From an uncultured Clostridia bacterium (lineage in GTDB: Bacteria; Bacillota; Clostridia; Christensenellales; Borkfalkiaceae): DNA of 64,000 nucleotides. The stretch lies in NCBI GenBank assembly GCA_947625385.1, contig CANQOB010000003.1, positions 27,941 to 91,940 of the forward strand, in the 5' to 3' direction. Shown here in pieces: positions 12,001-17,474 of this stretch (positions are counted from its first letter, which is position 1; every line of letters begins with the position of its first letter). Under the pieces are notes generated by a model. It was not told the origin of the DNA. It ran no database searches and worked only from the letters and a program-made list of their open reading frames with translations. Both the position numbers and the translations under genes were made by a program.

Positions 12001-13365
12001 ATTTTTTAACGGGGTATCGGTGCCGTTCACCCATGCGTGAGCATCATTTTGGATAATACCGAGCGGATATTCATACCGCTCTTTGAGAATGCTCCCGCTG
12101 TTTTGAATCTCGTCGTAGTCGTCATCGGCCAAATCACGGGAAATGGTGTGGCCGTTGAGGTCGAGCACGATATACGCGCCCGTCGGCACGTTGATGCGTC
12201 CGAAAGAGAAGGGCGAAGTCACATTTTCATGAATGACGTGAGGCGTCACCCCATCACTGCACATCGTACTGGCCGCATCGTCGGCATTGATGCAGAGGTC
12301 GTATGAAGCGTAATATTTATGCGTGACGTCGTCTTGATAGCCATCTTCGAACGAGGTATCGGTGATTCGATTGGTGAGCGTCTCGGGCATTGAATTTTGT
12401 TTGCCCTCTGCATTGACGCCCGCATCTGCGCTTTGGTTGAACTGCACTGTAACGCTATCACTGTAGCCCTGCCGTGCCTCATTCCAATAGCCGTTTACAC
12501 CGCTGAAGTTTTCTTCCGTGTCTGTCCAGTTGAATGTCGTAGTCCAGAGACTGAGCTTAGAATCGAGTTTTTGGGTCTGATAAGCCGCCGGCGTCGCAGT
12601 TGTCGAATAAAAATTCTCGGGAGTAAAAAGAATATTCGTCTGAATGGGCTTGGCATACCAATCGCAGTTAAGTTTTACGGTGATATACTTCCCCGCGTAT
12701 GTCCATTGTCCTTCAGCTTTTGTGACACGATCCGAATACGGGACATCGTTGTCGATTAAATACGGGTCGGCAAAGTAGTTGCCTTGCGCAATAGAACCGT
12801 CTGCAAGCGTCTGAACTTCCCCTGTCAAAAGGTCTTTGGATTTATCCTGTGTGCTATCGAACGGGCTATCCGCACTTTCGCCGAGCGCGAAGGCAATGGC
12901 TTCCGCCCAAACGCGTGCCGCATCTTCCGGGTTGTCGATTGTAAAGACCTTTTCGGTGCCCTTCTCGTCCTTATAGGGCTCCGCTTGCACCAACTTGTGG
13001 TCGCGTTCGGTCATCGTAAAATTCACGCCGTTGTATTCAGCTGAATCTGCTCCGTCCAACCCGATTTGCGACATCCAAGAACTCTTCTTTTTTGCCCAAT
13101 CGCCATTTTTGGCAGCAACGTCATCCGCCCAAGTCGAACTCTTGACGTCGACCTTGGTAAGGCCATAGTACCATTCACCATGTTTGCCGATGTTGGAATT
13201 GATCAAAGGATTGGCGGAAACATCCGCGGCGTACGTCTGCACCCCGGAAGATACGGGAAAATACAAAAACAAGCCGACTGCAAGACAGACGGCAAATGCC
13301 GGGGTCAAACACCCCAATAGCCATTTTTTCACCCTCGAATATGTACCCGAATATACTTTCTTCAT
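1..13365 (-). CDS. Giant repetitive cell-surface protein, N-terminal 4455 residues (3' end outside window)
   Basis: A single minus-strand frame stays open for 4455 codons and leaves the window without a stop. Start: ATG at 13365 preceded by AGGAGAA; an in-frame ATG at 13380 lies upstream of that site and is less likely. Residues 1-47 look like a signal peptide (basic start, hydrophobic 15-38, QTYAAD cleavage region). Residues about 590-735 repeat short GGG-containing turns (FGGAIY, YGGGVY, YGGGIA, YGGGVH, YGGGIY), as in right-handed beta-helix adhesins. From about residue 1000 on, more than 20 tandem beta-rich modules begin with ITPAQI/VTPAEI-like boundaries and end with NAG-Y-like strands, resembling MBG/YDG stalk domains. 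Seven units at residues about 2840-3800 are especially alike. No catalytic motif was seen. Role inferred: long surface stalk or adhesin. The anchor should lie beyond the window. Confidence 0.85.
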   Translation of the reverse strand, partial: MKKVYSGTYSRVKKWLLGCLTPAFAVCLAVGLFLYFPVSSGVQTYAADVSANPLINSNIGKHGEWYYGLTKVDVKSSTWADDVAAKNGDWAKKKSSWMSQIGLDGADSAEYNGVNFTMTERDHKLVQAEPYKDEKGTEKVFTIDNPEDAARVWAEAIAFALGESADSPFDSTQDKSKDLLTGEVQTLADGSIAQGNYFADPYLIDNDVPYSDRVTKAEGQWTYAGKYITVKLNCDWYAKPIQTNILFTPENFYSTTATPAAYQTQKLDSKLSLWTTTFNWTDTEENFSGVNGYWNEARQGYSDSVTVQFNQSADAGVNAEGKQNSMPETLTNRITDTSFEDGYQDDVTHKYYASYDLCINADDAASTMCSDGVTPHVIHENVTSPFSFGRINVPTGAYIVLDLNGHTISRDLADDDYDEIQNSGSILKERYEYPLGIIQNDAHAWVNGTDTPLKNQYMYGNPYCYYGNVIEVQPKARLEVVDSTAYERASDGRINRLNERGETIPANDTTTPVKGYKTNHEGTIMGGCADQKYVSYVDWGIDENGWSTGTKRMADLSEDHWETLRVESPWATWGYTNNEGKGGCVHGEPRSEFILHSGTLSDSQAQFGGAIYLVSNAAMIIYNGYIIGNYATLYGGGVYLASASRSVFTVYDGVISYNRAAGYGGGIALRDTSYVNIHDGDITYNIAGSYGGGVHIGPSSQGLLENTTIRFNKAGIYGGGIYVDAEATTFKFAGALIVTDNVSGLAAQYYHRDFTYDGTTLWTHTSSKNNIYHISFYSHNTTEVDKSSVGGGKGIGGSRVDSKIAAGDNGPSRPDGTVVKDWTYGEGRNAENNLIGGVIWKNKELTGGSTSNLFLACSGDKRAKIVIGGSMFQNGINAKIGITLQDVASWPNGSFTSEYSETNVDPNRYFTSDDEDYYVAWSDNQESTGGTGEAALSNKTKPAMTGLTWRITGTLYGGKEFIIVADGKPEHGSFNAGQHVFKWDDADIGKSSAEITSFLWTESQLRFDHKMYEVTKVEALSGEAVVQTWDISHLDTAGQGVNYSFHYLLEKNNIESELIEEGGEKALIYAGDYSFRVTSGAYSNTSFTITINQLGVGVSAYEVKNGEPTWHDKGNPFANNKIPSEQELRDYIAGALYYRGTAYDFVLDKAYREGKEGKYKGFTGAVMKFVYANTDFFGKDVEIDFGAVDFDLEYYWRELNDKSQSELEKTNYFLHAGFYEVRGAHEVVADGAVAPSVDYMKNNIAFQSEMHLPIQRVSVSVWLENNACVKEDVEGYFGYTFKDAVYTTKQILYFNNNDEAGNDPELDPNVTVKYYQFDDYLARGANATEVGIEDNSDGSSRWGVKDAGKYVVHVSLNAMLWREGDEGKDDFTPRGKPYNDYIFTSNEKQRLAETSQKDEQGRDVVYEFAYYFFIQPAEIENWTTESVPDSGEGSINLDDRVYNATDDEPTISGRYHSSGADNGLYNYPDMTDDTVVQVRYLSKEKYSNREDVEVTADDIEAKTGNWTKWDAETKYNGTDKNGNQLLESKFRPVDAGEYWILVHFRGVMPEDANNGANSSATKYTPVANFKGVYIGTYTIKPVEVTVTGSLSYTYDGSSYERARYLPPRSGKGEDDAWYESIFFLVQDGITTPSELITNQHADSYTTTGTFSAYDGGAEVTRDLTDLWGKDNTLHNYDDATYHKNRFTLGSVSVNYSNEEFKQHEISFGIGLYAFKTKSADQGNYHLSTVDADAFATGKTVVTTPRVTDEPEKEGATWIITYQPKDGKQVQAFNTSQNFVISSTSFLDVTINQKNLNELAGDITKVGIDSFKHWSSTIEGGTTTLSLGEGGNVKTGISYPFAGNNWQYTPGVTVQYQPFYYAESVERTTGRTAYGTPLTLNGDGEDYTISYMNNSNASTASNSARITLNGQGNYTGSLTLDFTITPAQIAVQYAGVGAVPQGVGAVPQYDKTAHSVNVTYTNAETDDAYSKYLNADPKILVGNGEFKKPQPDASVYSITYKARTRTAAGFGAAASPADITDGTVPIEAGVYDVKIVLGSDNYQFVSGTGGGSYFTPVGTEAYKKTATGSHTILPAVVSYKFANNNEIYNRAAHTPTLTFTNITYEKNPTLRSFQNVVPQLGSEYTVTINGKESEIDAGNYTVKVQLSSHNYCFSLTVDASGSLITGYKDGSTGEDNYPSCEGSQENTYNYTVRDGNNLGSSYPTEGSWTAPGDYVIQKATITLDAFKDSVYNRAAQPQTPVFSNKQSNNAAVPTHNGQNAGVPVLADEFKVEYVDNNVITPDKNSCDENGNPFYAELYSVKISLTEAGAKNFKFETRSITQPHFAHSETATDATLLTQRLGEGEDASVILAPFLINRVDITVTQLFATDVYNAKDHFHAAGAEGIALTNWVSAMFQYASSEAIQADDLTVDVIFKKGDGATNTATVHYTPTTSDDTVEYGAKKDYTFEEFAKVGFFTHVATYTVTVKFSEESFYITTSGADEKHLSIPFTYNITPAQISFSLNDTSVTYDRQEHKPTIGNGIVLTNSVSTDEKVLPTLATSGDSIGIGEVWVTYGYDGWAGKTLDNSNGFKNAGSYTVTLTLHGDGGDFRFADNSYSVLRNYTIERRDISSFTPTYQDDETLKDHAGSAAVGYHYTGSAITPTITLSDGDIFTGDLALRSGAWDKDEVHYASAFEATYTDNLNAGEAKVTMTGVNNFTGSLEGGFLILPAIVNVTASDNSGNSETFEPDVSTEDKGSLTFSYNKTAQTVSFAFKNLCDTSTLPNSSDYVIEYYKAADWDEANSKPKDDATAIEGGVTDSGSYFVWIRFQSGDNKEYSNFVFYKEHREAGTIADMFPDEPFLFAYKFAITVTPAQIQIHLSDQFKGADGRFTNTFPYTATDYTTVLNSVTLSGEGGITPVTGEYTVEFYTESDAAEAHKTNSARNADHYYLVLRLIDEKGNYQVTGVYVGSGSTENDKVPKVETSEGNGYYADDESLKNISVHFVVETAKIEVYLSSPFKSDSAFNNSFGYDRSDWRTRLNPVTFKNELSGGVVPGTVNVDYQVTFLKDADATEQVLNAGSYTLKFGLIGDDAQNFVITHVRAGKDGSAGSDYVELTNSDNYTTTDDGDMRAFDVAFTVTPANIEIHLADRFKDKGAFVNSFVYTRQNLHAVLSVVSIKNANNVVPNGTDYTVSFKTELAGEDTTTVTNVGKYYLIFKFSSDEAANNYNVTAIYAGNDTSVTLAKAESADGAGYFGSSMEDFSVKFDITPAQIEVYLSEAFRSGEGFVNSFGFNKNDWTNTLNSVQFKNELRNGIFPQNGEYTAVLKSVGKDTETDAATVRNVGTYKLVITLVSDGAKNFEIVKVYAGTPSNTLSEVSNAVELSENAEKGYVKTASEPFTAFSVQFKITPAEIQVHVPEQFRSAEGAFVNEFGFNKSSWASVLNAVTLSGKDDIVPTNSEYTVTFMLKDSDAVDSATDVGDYRLVFTLTDDAGNYVITAIYAGTDDTFDVKENAGDAYHPIEGKLDDGTLKKFSLAFKVTPAEIDLYLNGFVSGSEFTSSFVYDGTNQSSKLGSVDFANDGNITPSQGYSVTFYYDNVAAHAGTKAKNNEVFDAGKYFLHFELLAAENVNKNYKLRNVYAGPRNGSHVQLTSEYRDKTETGVYVDFSITPSVIDVFFSAATLKNDGAYVNKFYYNRNDWTGSFGSISLDAAEGGAVPQGAQYSVEYYKATSVSDTEETWDRDNPVKAIYDVGRYSVTFRLSREETGHYPGVKHYNNYTIRNVYAGGTKTDDSVELQEIDLGKNPTDTNGYRKAVLDENNVYVTLVFDIIPNVVKLQEVGNVVYNDGPQDANYTFVYAGDGTGAVLPDLSLGDFTATYSVNDTEKTGNERFGADHKPYFAGAYTVSMQLTQNFIFATEGRGEGDSDYHATRNFRVTPVVLSPFLGFEKDGFVQKGENSLVYDGVAHEYKVYTDEVSVTLRDVQTEGTGGNVYAVREASYDGWAKDAWQGYTNAGTYTVTLKFYIFDEDGNSTEVLGGNFCFGSGVYTISLTYAITQRTIGQGDVFLADGKTLAYEVNQKIYTGRPQTDDFHVLIALTEGAAKTELKRKTAADTVGDYSISNTSDINVGHVDTMVTGMNNYQGSVNLSYDILPAEVTATIDKTSLPYNAQDQSRSFTFTNESGTGITPAYNTNENSSDYTIKYTFQGQDVKAPHNAGEYTVTVTLHNLTGVGNDPNFKFKDGFTGKTGDYTATFTFTVEKAEIYLAAIPGASYTGEERPATVTFVNSANSTVLPKDYDITYDDLADIPTHVKTNGDRKPVAYNVKVTLKDVSDDVTGAQRDLSNFKFVTHESATYTFDTEKGEWGQEAYVITPAIITGSLSVTIDDEPADVSSNVYNTKKHNVSVAFRNAEAGFTVVPKGTMGEAAIDGLVATYEVKDGETLLYTFKVAFAPSWVGFNTMDFDGIPENAGAYVITVDLV
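2400..4840 (-). repeat. Seven tandem ~135-aa modules inside the giant surface protein
   Basis: Module starts lie near nucleotides 4830, 4430, 4020, 3640, 3220, 2830 and 2440, a period of roughly 400 bases. Each starts with a variant of F-I-T-P-A-(E/Q)-I-x-V/I-x-L, then F-x-N-S-F-x-Y/F, a W-x-x-x-L-N-x-V stretch, an NAG-x-Y strand, and a closing V-Y-A-G motif. Units are recognisable at protein level but clearly diverged, so this is an old amplification. Confidence 0.75.
7525..7566 (-). repeat. Perfect 21-bp tandem duplication in the giant gene
   Basis: The 21-bp unit at 7525-7545 is repeated exactly at 7546-7566. In protein it gives GVGAVPQ twice in a row. It keeps frame and lies at a module boundary. 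Perfect identity suggests recent slippage. Confidence 0.9.
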
Positions 13366-13603
13366 ATATTCTCCTGCCATAGGTCCCCTCCGCGCTCTCG
13401 CTTTCGCGGCTTGCGCCGCAACGGTCAAAGGTTTTTTCCCGTGCGCACGCACGGGAAAAGGGGCATGCCCCTTTCTGCCGCTCGTTCCCCTCTGCCGAAA
13501 AATGCCCGCCTCCCCTCTTCGGAAAAGCGGGCGACATTGGTCCGTTTCATCTTCCCCCGAAAAGGCGACTACGCACAGCACAAAGGCACGAGTTTCTTAT
13601 TTT
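13366..13603 (-). promoter_or_regulatory. Long structured 5' leader of the giant surface gene
   Basis: About 238 bases separate the inferred start of transcription from the ATG. Several perfect inverted repeats are visible: a GCGGC/GCCGC hairpin with a GCAA loop near 13406-13419, a 12-bp arm hairpin (TTTTCCCGTGCG) at about 13433-13458, an adjacent 16-bp palindrome (AAGGGGCATGCCCCTT) near 13456-13471, and a GCCCGC/GCGGGC pair between about 13504 and 13533. I do not recognise a known riboswitch family. It could be a regulatory or mRNA-stabilising leader. Confidence 0.5.
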
Positions 13604-13609
13604 GATTTT

Positions 13610-13638
13610 ATTATATTGGTGAACGTTTATTTTGTCAA
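13610..13638 (-). promoter_or_regulatory. Sigma-A type promoter of the giant surface gene
   Basis: Reading the minus strand, TTGACA (13638-13633) and TATAAT (13615-13610) are both perfect and separated by 17 bp. Transcription would begin near 13603. Confidence 0.8.
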
Positions 13639-13732
13639 GTCTTTTCGACAAGTTTTTTGAATTTTCCTGAAATTCTCAAAATTGGCTCTAAATATCAAAA
13701 CGGTACGACAAATTATGACAAAATACCCCCCC

Positions 13733-13760
13733 CGTGAACAAAATTCACATTTTGTTCACG
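13733..13760 (-). terminator. 12-bp hairpin downstream of copA
   Basis: Arms CGTGAACAAAAT and its complement enclose a 4-base loop just after the copA stop. The minus-strand transcript then meets a run of eight G (13733-13726) rather than a U tract, so this may stabilise or end the csoR-copA mRNA without being a classical intrinsic terminator. Confidence 0.45.
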
Positions 13761-13775
13761 ATACAGGTCGTAATT

Positions 13776-16007
13776 TCAATTTTTGATTGCGACCCTGTTT
13801 GCACTTTTTTGCTTGCCGAGGGCGAGCCGAAGGGCGTTACAGGTGACGAAGAGGGAGGAAAGGCTCATCGCGGCGGCGGCGATCATGGGCGTGAGGGAGA
13901 CGCCTGCGAACGCGAACGCGCCTGCGGCGAGCGGAATCCCCACACAGTTGTAGAAAAACGCCCAAAAGAGGTTCTGTTTGATGATGCGCATGGTGCGGCG
14001 GGAGAGGCGGATCGCCGACGGCAGCAGGGAGATCTCCCCGTGGAGGAGGACGACGTCCGCGCTTTCGATGGCGACATCGGTGCCGTTCCCCATGGCGATG
14101 CCCACATCTGCCTCTTTGAGTGCGGGGGAATCGTTGATTCCGTCCCCGACCATGGCGACCAAGCCGACTTTTTTCGACCCCTGCGCGGTTTCTCTCTCTT
14201 TGACGCTTTTTACGGCGGAGAGTTTCTCCCCGGGGAGCAGTTCGGCGAGCACGCTGCCCGCAGTCTGCGGGAATCCCGCCTCCCGCGCGATAAACGCCGC
14301 GCATTTTTCGTTGTCGCCCGTGAGCATGGTAGGCACGCAGCCCAGCGAAAGGAGTTCGGCGACCGCCTCGCGGCTCCCCGCTTTGAGGGTGTCCGCAAGC
14401 CCGAACACGGCGAGAATTTGCGACCTGTCTGCAAGAAACAGCACGGTTTTGCCCTCTTCGGAGAGTTTTTCGGCGAGGGCTTCGTCCGCTTGCAGACCGA
14501 AATTTTGCACCATGCGCGCGTTTCCGAGCAGATATTCGCGCCCGTTGACCTCACCCGTGGCACCCATGCCCGTGAGATAGCGCACATTTTCGGCTTCGTA
14601 GCCCTCTCGGCAGAACTCCGCGATACAGCGCGCGAGGGGGTGATTGAGCTTGATTTCCAGCGCGTAGGCGAGTTTTTTCGCCTCCTCTTCGCACGTTGCC
14701 GCAAAGTATGTCACCTGCGGCTTCCCCTCGGTGATCGTCGCGGTCTTGTCGAGCAGCACATCTTTCACGCCCGCAAGCCGCTGAATCGCCTCCGCGGACT
14801 TAAAGAGCACCCCCATGCCCGCGCCCCGACCCGTCGAAGCCATGATCGCGACGGGCGTCGCAAGCCCCAGCGCACAGGGACAGGAGATGACGAGCACGCA
14901 CACGCCGTAGTTGACTGCCCGTGCGGCGTCCCCCGTCACCGCGAACCAAACCATGAAGGTGATGAGCGCGAGCAGCGTGACGACGGGCACAAAGGCCGCG
15001 GAGATCTTGTCCGCAAGCTTCTGGATGGGCGCCTTGCTCGCGCCCGCCTCGCGCACCATGCGGATGATGCCCGCAAGCATCGTGTCCTCGCCCACCTTCT
15101 CCGCGCGCAGTTTCAGATAGCCGTCCGTCAAAAGAGAGGAGCTCTTCACCGCGCTCCCCTCCGTAAGTTCGATTGGCAGACTCTCGCCCGTGATCGCGCT
15201 CTCGTCCGCGAACGCATGCCCTTCGAGCACGACGCCGTCCGCCGCGACCCGCTCCCCCTGTTTGACGATCACGGTATCGCCCGCCTCTACCTCGGACATG
15301 GGTATCTCCGATTCCGTCCCGTCCCGTTCGACGCGCACCGTCTCCGGAGCTAAACGGGTGAGCTTTTCGAGCTCTCTTCCCGTGCGCTTCTTGCTCTTGT
15401 CCTCCAAAAATTTCCCGAGGCAGACGAGCGTGACGATCATCGCCGCCGACTCGAAAAAGAGGTGCAACTCGCCTTCGGCGTGTGCGACCCCTGTCTCGTG
15501 CAGGATGAGCATGACGAGACTGTACAGATAGGATGTTGCGGCGCCGAGCGTGATGAGGGTGTCCATATTCGGCACACCCTTGAAGAGCGCGCGTACGCCG
15601 CTCGTAAAGAACCGGTAGTTGACGGCGAGGATGACCGTCGTCAACCCGAGCTGAAAGCCGTAATTCAGCCATCCCGAAGGCACGGGAATACCTATCATCC
15701 CGCCCATCGTAAAGTACATGAGCGGCACGAGCAAGACAAGGGAGATGAGAAAGCGCACGAACAGCGTGAGCACGAATTTCTTTTTCTCGGGCACTTTGCC
15801 GAAGTCATAGGCACGATACCCGAGCGCGTTGACCGCCGCTTTGATCGCCTCCGGGGACACCCTTTCCGCGTCGAACACGACGTCCATGCTTTCGCCCATG
15901 AGCGAGACGGCGCAGCTCTCCACGCCGTCAAGCTTTTTGACCGTGCGCTCGATTCCCGCCGCGCACGACGCGCACATCATGCCCGTAACGGAAAATTTTT
16001 TCTTCAT
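13776..16007 (-). CDS. copA: Copper-exporting P1B-type ATPase, CopA
   Basis: 743 aa. Pumps Cu(I) out of the cytoplasm at the cost of ATP. One N-terminal metal-binding domain with CASC (Cys12, Cys15), membrane CPC motif near residue 376, actuator TGES, nucleotide-domain HP motif (LNHPLA), GDGINDSP hinge, and the late membrane motifs YNCVGIP and MSLSSLFVTCNALRL all fit subgroup P1B-1. Unusual: the phosphorylation motif reads DKTAT (Asp420-Thr424) where DKTGT is nearly invariant. Start: ATG at 16007, with GAGGA upstream inside the csoR stop region; an upstream in-frame ATG at 16043 would overlap csoR and has no better ribosome site. The gene is 7 bases downstream of csoR and shares its promoter and operator. 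Confidence 0.93.
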   Translation of the reverse strand: MKKKFSVTGMMCASCAAGIERTVKKLDGVESCAVSLMGESMDVVFDAERVSPEAIKAAVNALGYRAYDFGKVPEKKKFVLTLFVRFLISLVLLVPLMYFTMGGMIGIPVPSGWLNYGFQLGLTTVILAVNYRFFTSGVRALFKGVPNMDTLITLGAATSYLYSLVMLILHETGVAHAEGELHLFFESAAMIVTLVCLGKFLEDKSKKRTGRELEKLTRLAPETVRVERDGTESEIPMSEVEAGDTVIVKQGERVAADGVVLEGHAFADESAITGESLPIELTEGSAVKSSSLLTDGYLKLRAEKVGEDTMLAGIIRMVREAGASKAPIQKLADKISAAFVPVVTLLALITFMVWFAVTGDAARAVNYGVCVLVISCPCALGLATPVAIMASTGRGAGMGVLFKSAEAIQRLAGVKDVLLDKTATITEGKPQVTYFAATCEEEAKKLAYALEIKLNHPLARCIAEFCREGYEAENVRYLTGMGATGEVNGREYLLGNARMVQNFGLQADEALAEKLSEEGKTVLFLADRSQILAVFGLADTLKAGSREAVAELLSLGCVPTMLTGDNEKCAAFIAREAGFPQTAGSVLAELLPGEKLSAVKSVKERETAQGSKKVGLVAMVGDGINDSPALKEADVGIAMGNGTDVAIESADVVLLHGEISLLPSAIRLSRRTMRIIKQNLFWAFFYNCVGIPLAAGAFAFAGVSLTPMIAAAAMSLSSLFVTCNALRLALGKQKSANRVAIKN

Positions 16008-16014
16008 TTCGTCC

Positions 16015-16302
16015 TCAGCCGAAGCGCCTGAACAGTTCGACAACTTCCGCTATCACGGCTGTGTTCCCGTTTTGGATGTTCTCGACGACGCATGTGTTCA
16101 GGTGATCTTCCATGACGACGCCGGCGAGACCCTTGACCGCCTGTTCGATCGCGGCAAGCTGGACGAGGATGTCCCCGCAATAGCGATCGTCGTTGATCAT
16201 GTGCTCGATGCCGTTCATCTGACCGATGAGACGGTGGACACGCGAGATCAAAGTTCTCTTCTCTTTTTCGCTGCGGACCCTTTTCTGAATGTTTTCTTCC
16301 AT
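16015..16302 (-). CDS. csoR: CsoR-family copper-sensing repressor
   Basis: 95 aa, all-helical DUF156/CsoR repressor that leaves DNA when it binds Cu(I). The expected ligand set is visible: Cys in RYCGDIL and His/Cys in EDHLNTC. Start: ATG at 16302, preceded by AGGAGAAA; the frame remains open upstream but enters the promoter. The gene precedes copA and lies directly under a palindromic operator, so autoregulation of the pair is the natural reading. A related sensor such as RcnR or FrmR is less likely given copA. Confidence 0.9.
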   Translation of the reverse strand: MEENIQKRVRSEKEKRTLISRVHRLIGQMNGIEHMINDDRYCGDILVQLAAIEQAVKGLAGVVMEDHLNTCVVENIQNGNTAVIAEVVELFRRFG

Positions 16303-16314
16303 AATATTTCTCCT

Positions 16315-16364
16315 ATACCAAACGGTGGTATTGTAAGTATACCCTATTTTCGGGAAAAAGTCAA
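16315..16364 (-). promoter_or_regulatory. csoR-copA promoter with CsoR-type operator
   Basis: Minus strand: TTGACT (16364-16359), 17-bp spacer, TATACT (16341-16336). Immediately downstream, at 16331-16315, lies a perfect 6-5-6 dyad (ATACCA, 5 bases, TGGTAT), which overlaps the likely transcription start. Its position suits repression by CsoR. Confidence 0.75.
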
Positions 16365-16492
16365 GCGTTTTACAAAAGATTTTTTTATGAAATTTACGAA
16401 CATGCCGTGCGCATGAGAGCACACGCGCATATTTATTATTTCGATTTTTATCGAAATAATTAAATTTCCAAAATTTTTCCTTAAAAAACAAC

Positions 16493-16518
16493 AAAAAACG
16501 CCGTTTTAACGGCGTTTT
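16493..16518 (-). terminator. Intrinsic terminator after the rubredoxin/flavoprotein gene
   Basis: A 9-bp stem (AAAACGCCG and complement) with a 6-base loop ends in a U run on the minus strand. The flanking A/T runs make it usable in either direction. Confidence 0.8.
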
Positions 16519-16557
16519 ATAAATTACGCGCCCGCTTCTGCGGACGCGCTTTTCAAA

Positions 16558-17196
16558 TCATATTTTTTTGAAATATTCTTTTCCGACGCCGCACATCGGG
16601 CAGACCCAGTCGTCCGGGAGCTCCTCGAAGGGCGTCTCGCCGTCGTACTCGTAGCCGCAGACGGTGCATACCCAGCGGGTGCGTCCGTCCGATTTCTCCT
16701 CGCCGCGGTAGGTGGGAGCGTTCACGCTCGTCTTTCCTTTCAGGACTTCGTGATAGTAGGCATAGGTCATCGGCTTCCCGCTGCGGATGAGATCGCAGTC
16801 GTACACTTCGCCCAAAAAGACGGTGTGGGTCGCCGTCTCCATCTTGCCTATGACCTTGCAGCACAGATATGCCAAGCCGCCGTCCGGCACGGGAAGTTTT
16901 CCGCGCACGCGGTACGGCGTATCCTCGAATTTATCGGTGTCCTGAGAGGAGCTGAACCCGAATTTGCCGATGAGCATGGGGTCGGAGTTCTCCGCGAGCA
17001 CGGTGACGGCGAAGTGCCCCGTCTCCGTGATGCAACGGTGCGTGTAGTTGTTCCTGTTGATGCTGACGGCGACCGTCGCGGGTTTGGACGTGATCTGCAT
17101 CGCGCTGTTTGCGACGCACCCCACGGGACGCCCTTCGTCCCAGCTCGTACAGAGATATACGCCGTAGGAGAGCGTGAAAAGAGCGGTTTCGTTCAT
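16558..17196 (-). CDS. hrb: High-molecular-weight rubredoxin (flavin reductase domain fused to rubredoxin)
   Basis: 212 aa. Residues 1-160 match flavin-reductase-like FMN-binding split barrels ([22 protein letters not shown] start). Residues about 172-210 are a rubredoxin with two Cys pairs, [11 protein letters not shown] and WVCPMCGVG, which hold one iron. In acetogenic and other anaerobic clostridia such Hrb proteins pass electrons from NAD(P)H to flavodiiron proteins for O2 or NO detoxification. No flavodiiron gene is in this window, so the partner is unknown. Start: ATG at 17196 after AGGGGGT. No clear promoter lies between the rpmF terminator and this gene, so readthrough from rpmF is possible. 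Confidence 0.85.
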   Translation of the reverse strand: MNETALFTLSYGVYLCTSWDEGRPVGCVANSAMQITSKPATVAVSINRNNYTHRCITETGHFAVTVLAENSDPMLIGKFGFSSSQDTDKFEDTPYRVRGKLPVPDGGLAYLCCKVIGKMETATHTVFLGEVYDCDLIRSGKPMTYAYYHEVLKGKTSVNAPTYRGEEKSDGRTRWVCTVCGYEYDGETPFEELPDDWVCPMCGVGKEYFKKI

Positions 17197-17218
17197 AAAT
17201 TACCCCCTGCTATGTACG

Positions 17219-17245
17219 AAAAGGGCGGACGCAAAGTCCGCCCTT
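17219..17245 (-). terminator. Intrinsic terminator after rpmF
   Basis: 10-bp GC-rich stem (AAGGGCGGAC and complement) with a 5-base loop and a short U run on the minus strand. It lies just after rpmF and before the rubredoxin gene. Confidence 0.7.
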
Positions 17246-17260
17246 GTGCATTTTCCGACG

Positions 17261-17452
17261 TTACTTCTTGTCTTCTTCTTTCTGAACGACGACTTCCTTC
17301 CCGTCGTAGAAGCCGCAGTTCGCGCAGACGCGGTGTGCGACTTTCAGAGCATGGCAATGCGGGCACTCGACAAGCTCGGGCGCCGTTGCCTTATAATTTG
17401 CAAAACGCTTATTCGTCCTGCTCTTCGATTGCTTTCTCTTGGGGACTGCCAT
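17261..17452 (-). CDS. rpmF: 50S ribosomal protein L32
   Basis: 63 aa. Typical L32: start MAVPKRKQSKSRT, then a zinc-binding CPHC...CANC four-cysteine set (residues about 30-46). This is the zinc-containing paralogue type. Start ATG preceded by GAGGT. It follows the DUF177 gene by 22 bases, the widely conserved DUF177-rpmF pair, and is read from the promoter at 17896-17924. Confidence 0.97.
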   Translation of the reverse strand: MAVPKRKQSKSRTNKRFANYKATAPELVECPHCHALKVAHRVCANCGFYDGKEVVVQKEEDKK

Positions 17453-17474
17453 ATTGATACCTCACTTCGTTTTT

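Noticed and set aside
13366..13603. Possible cyclic-di-GMP or other known riboswitch in the giant gene leader
   Set aside because: The conserved tetraloop and receptor stretches of that class are not present, and no other familiar consensus was found by eye.
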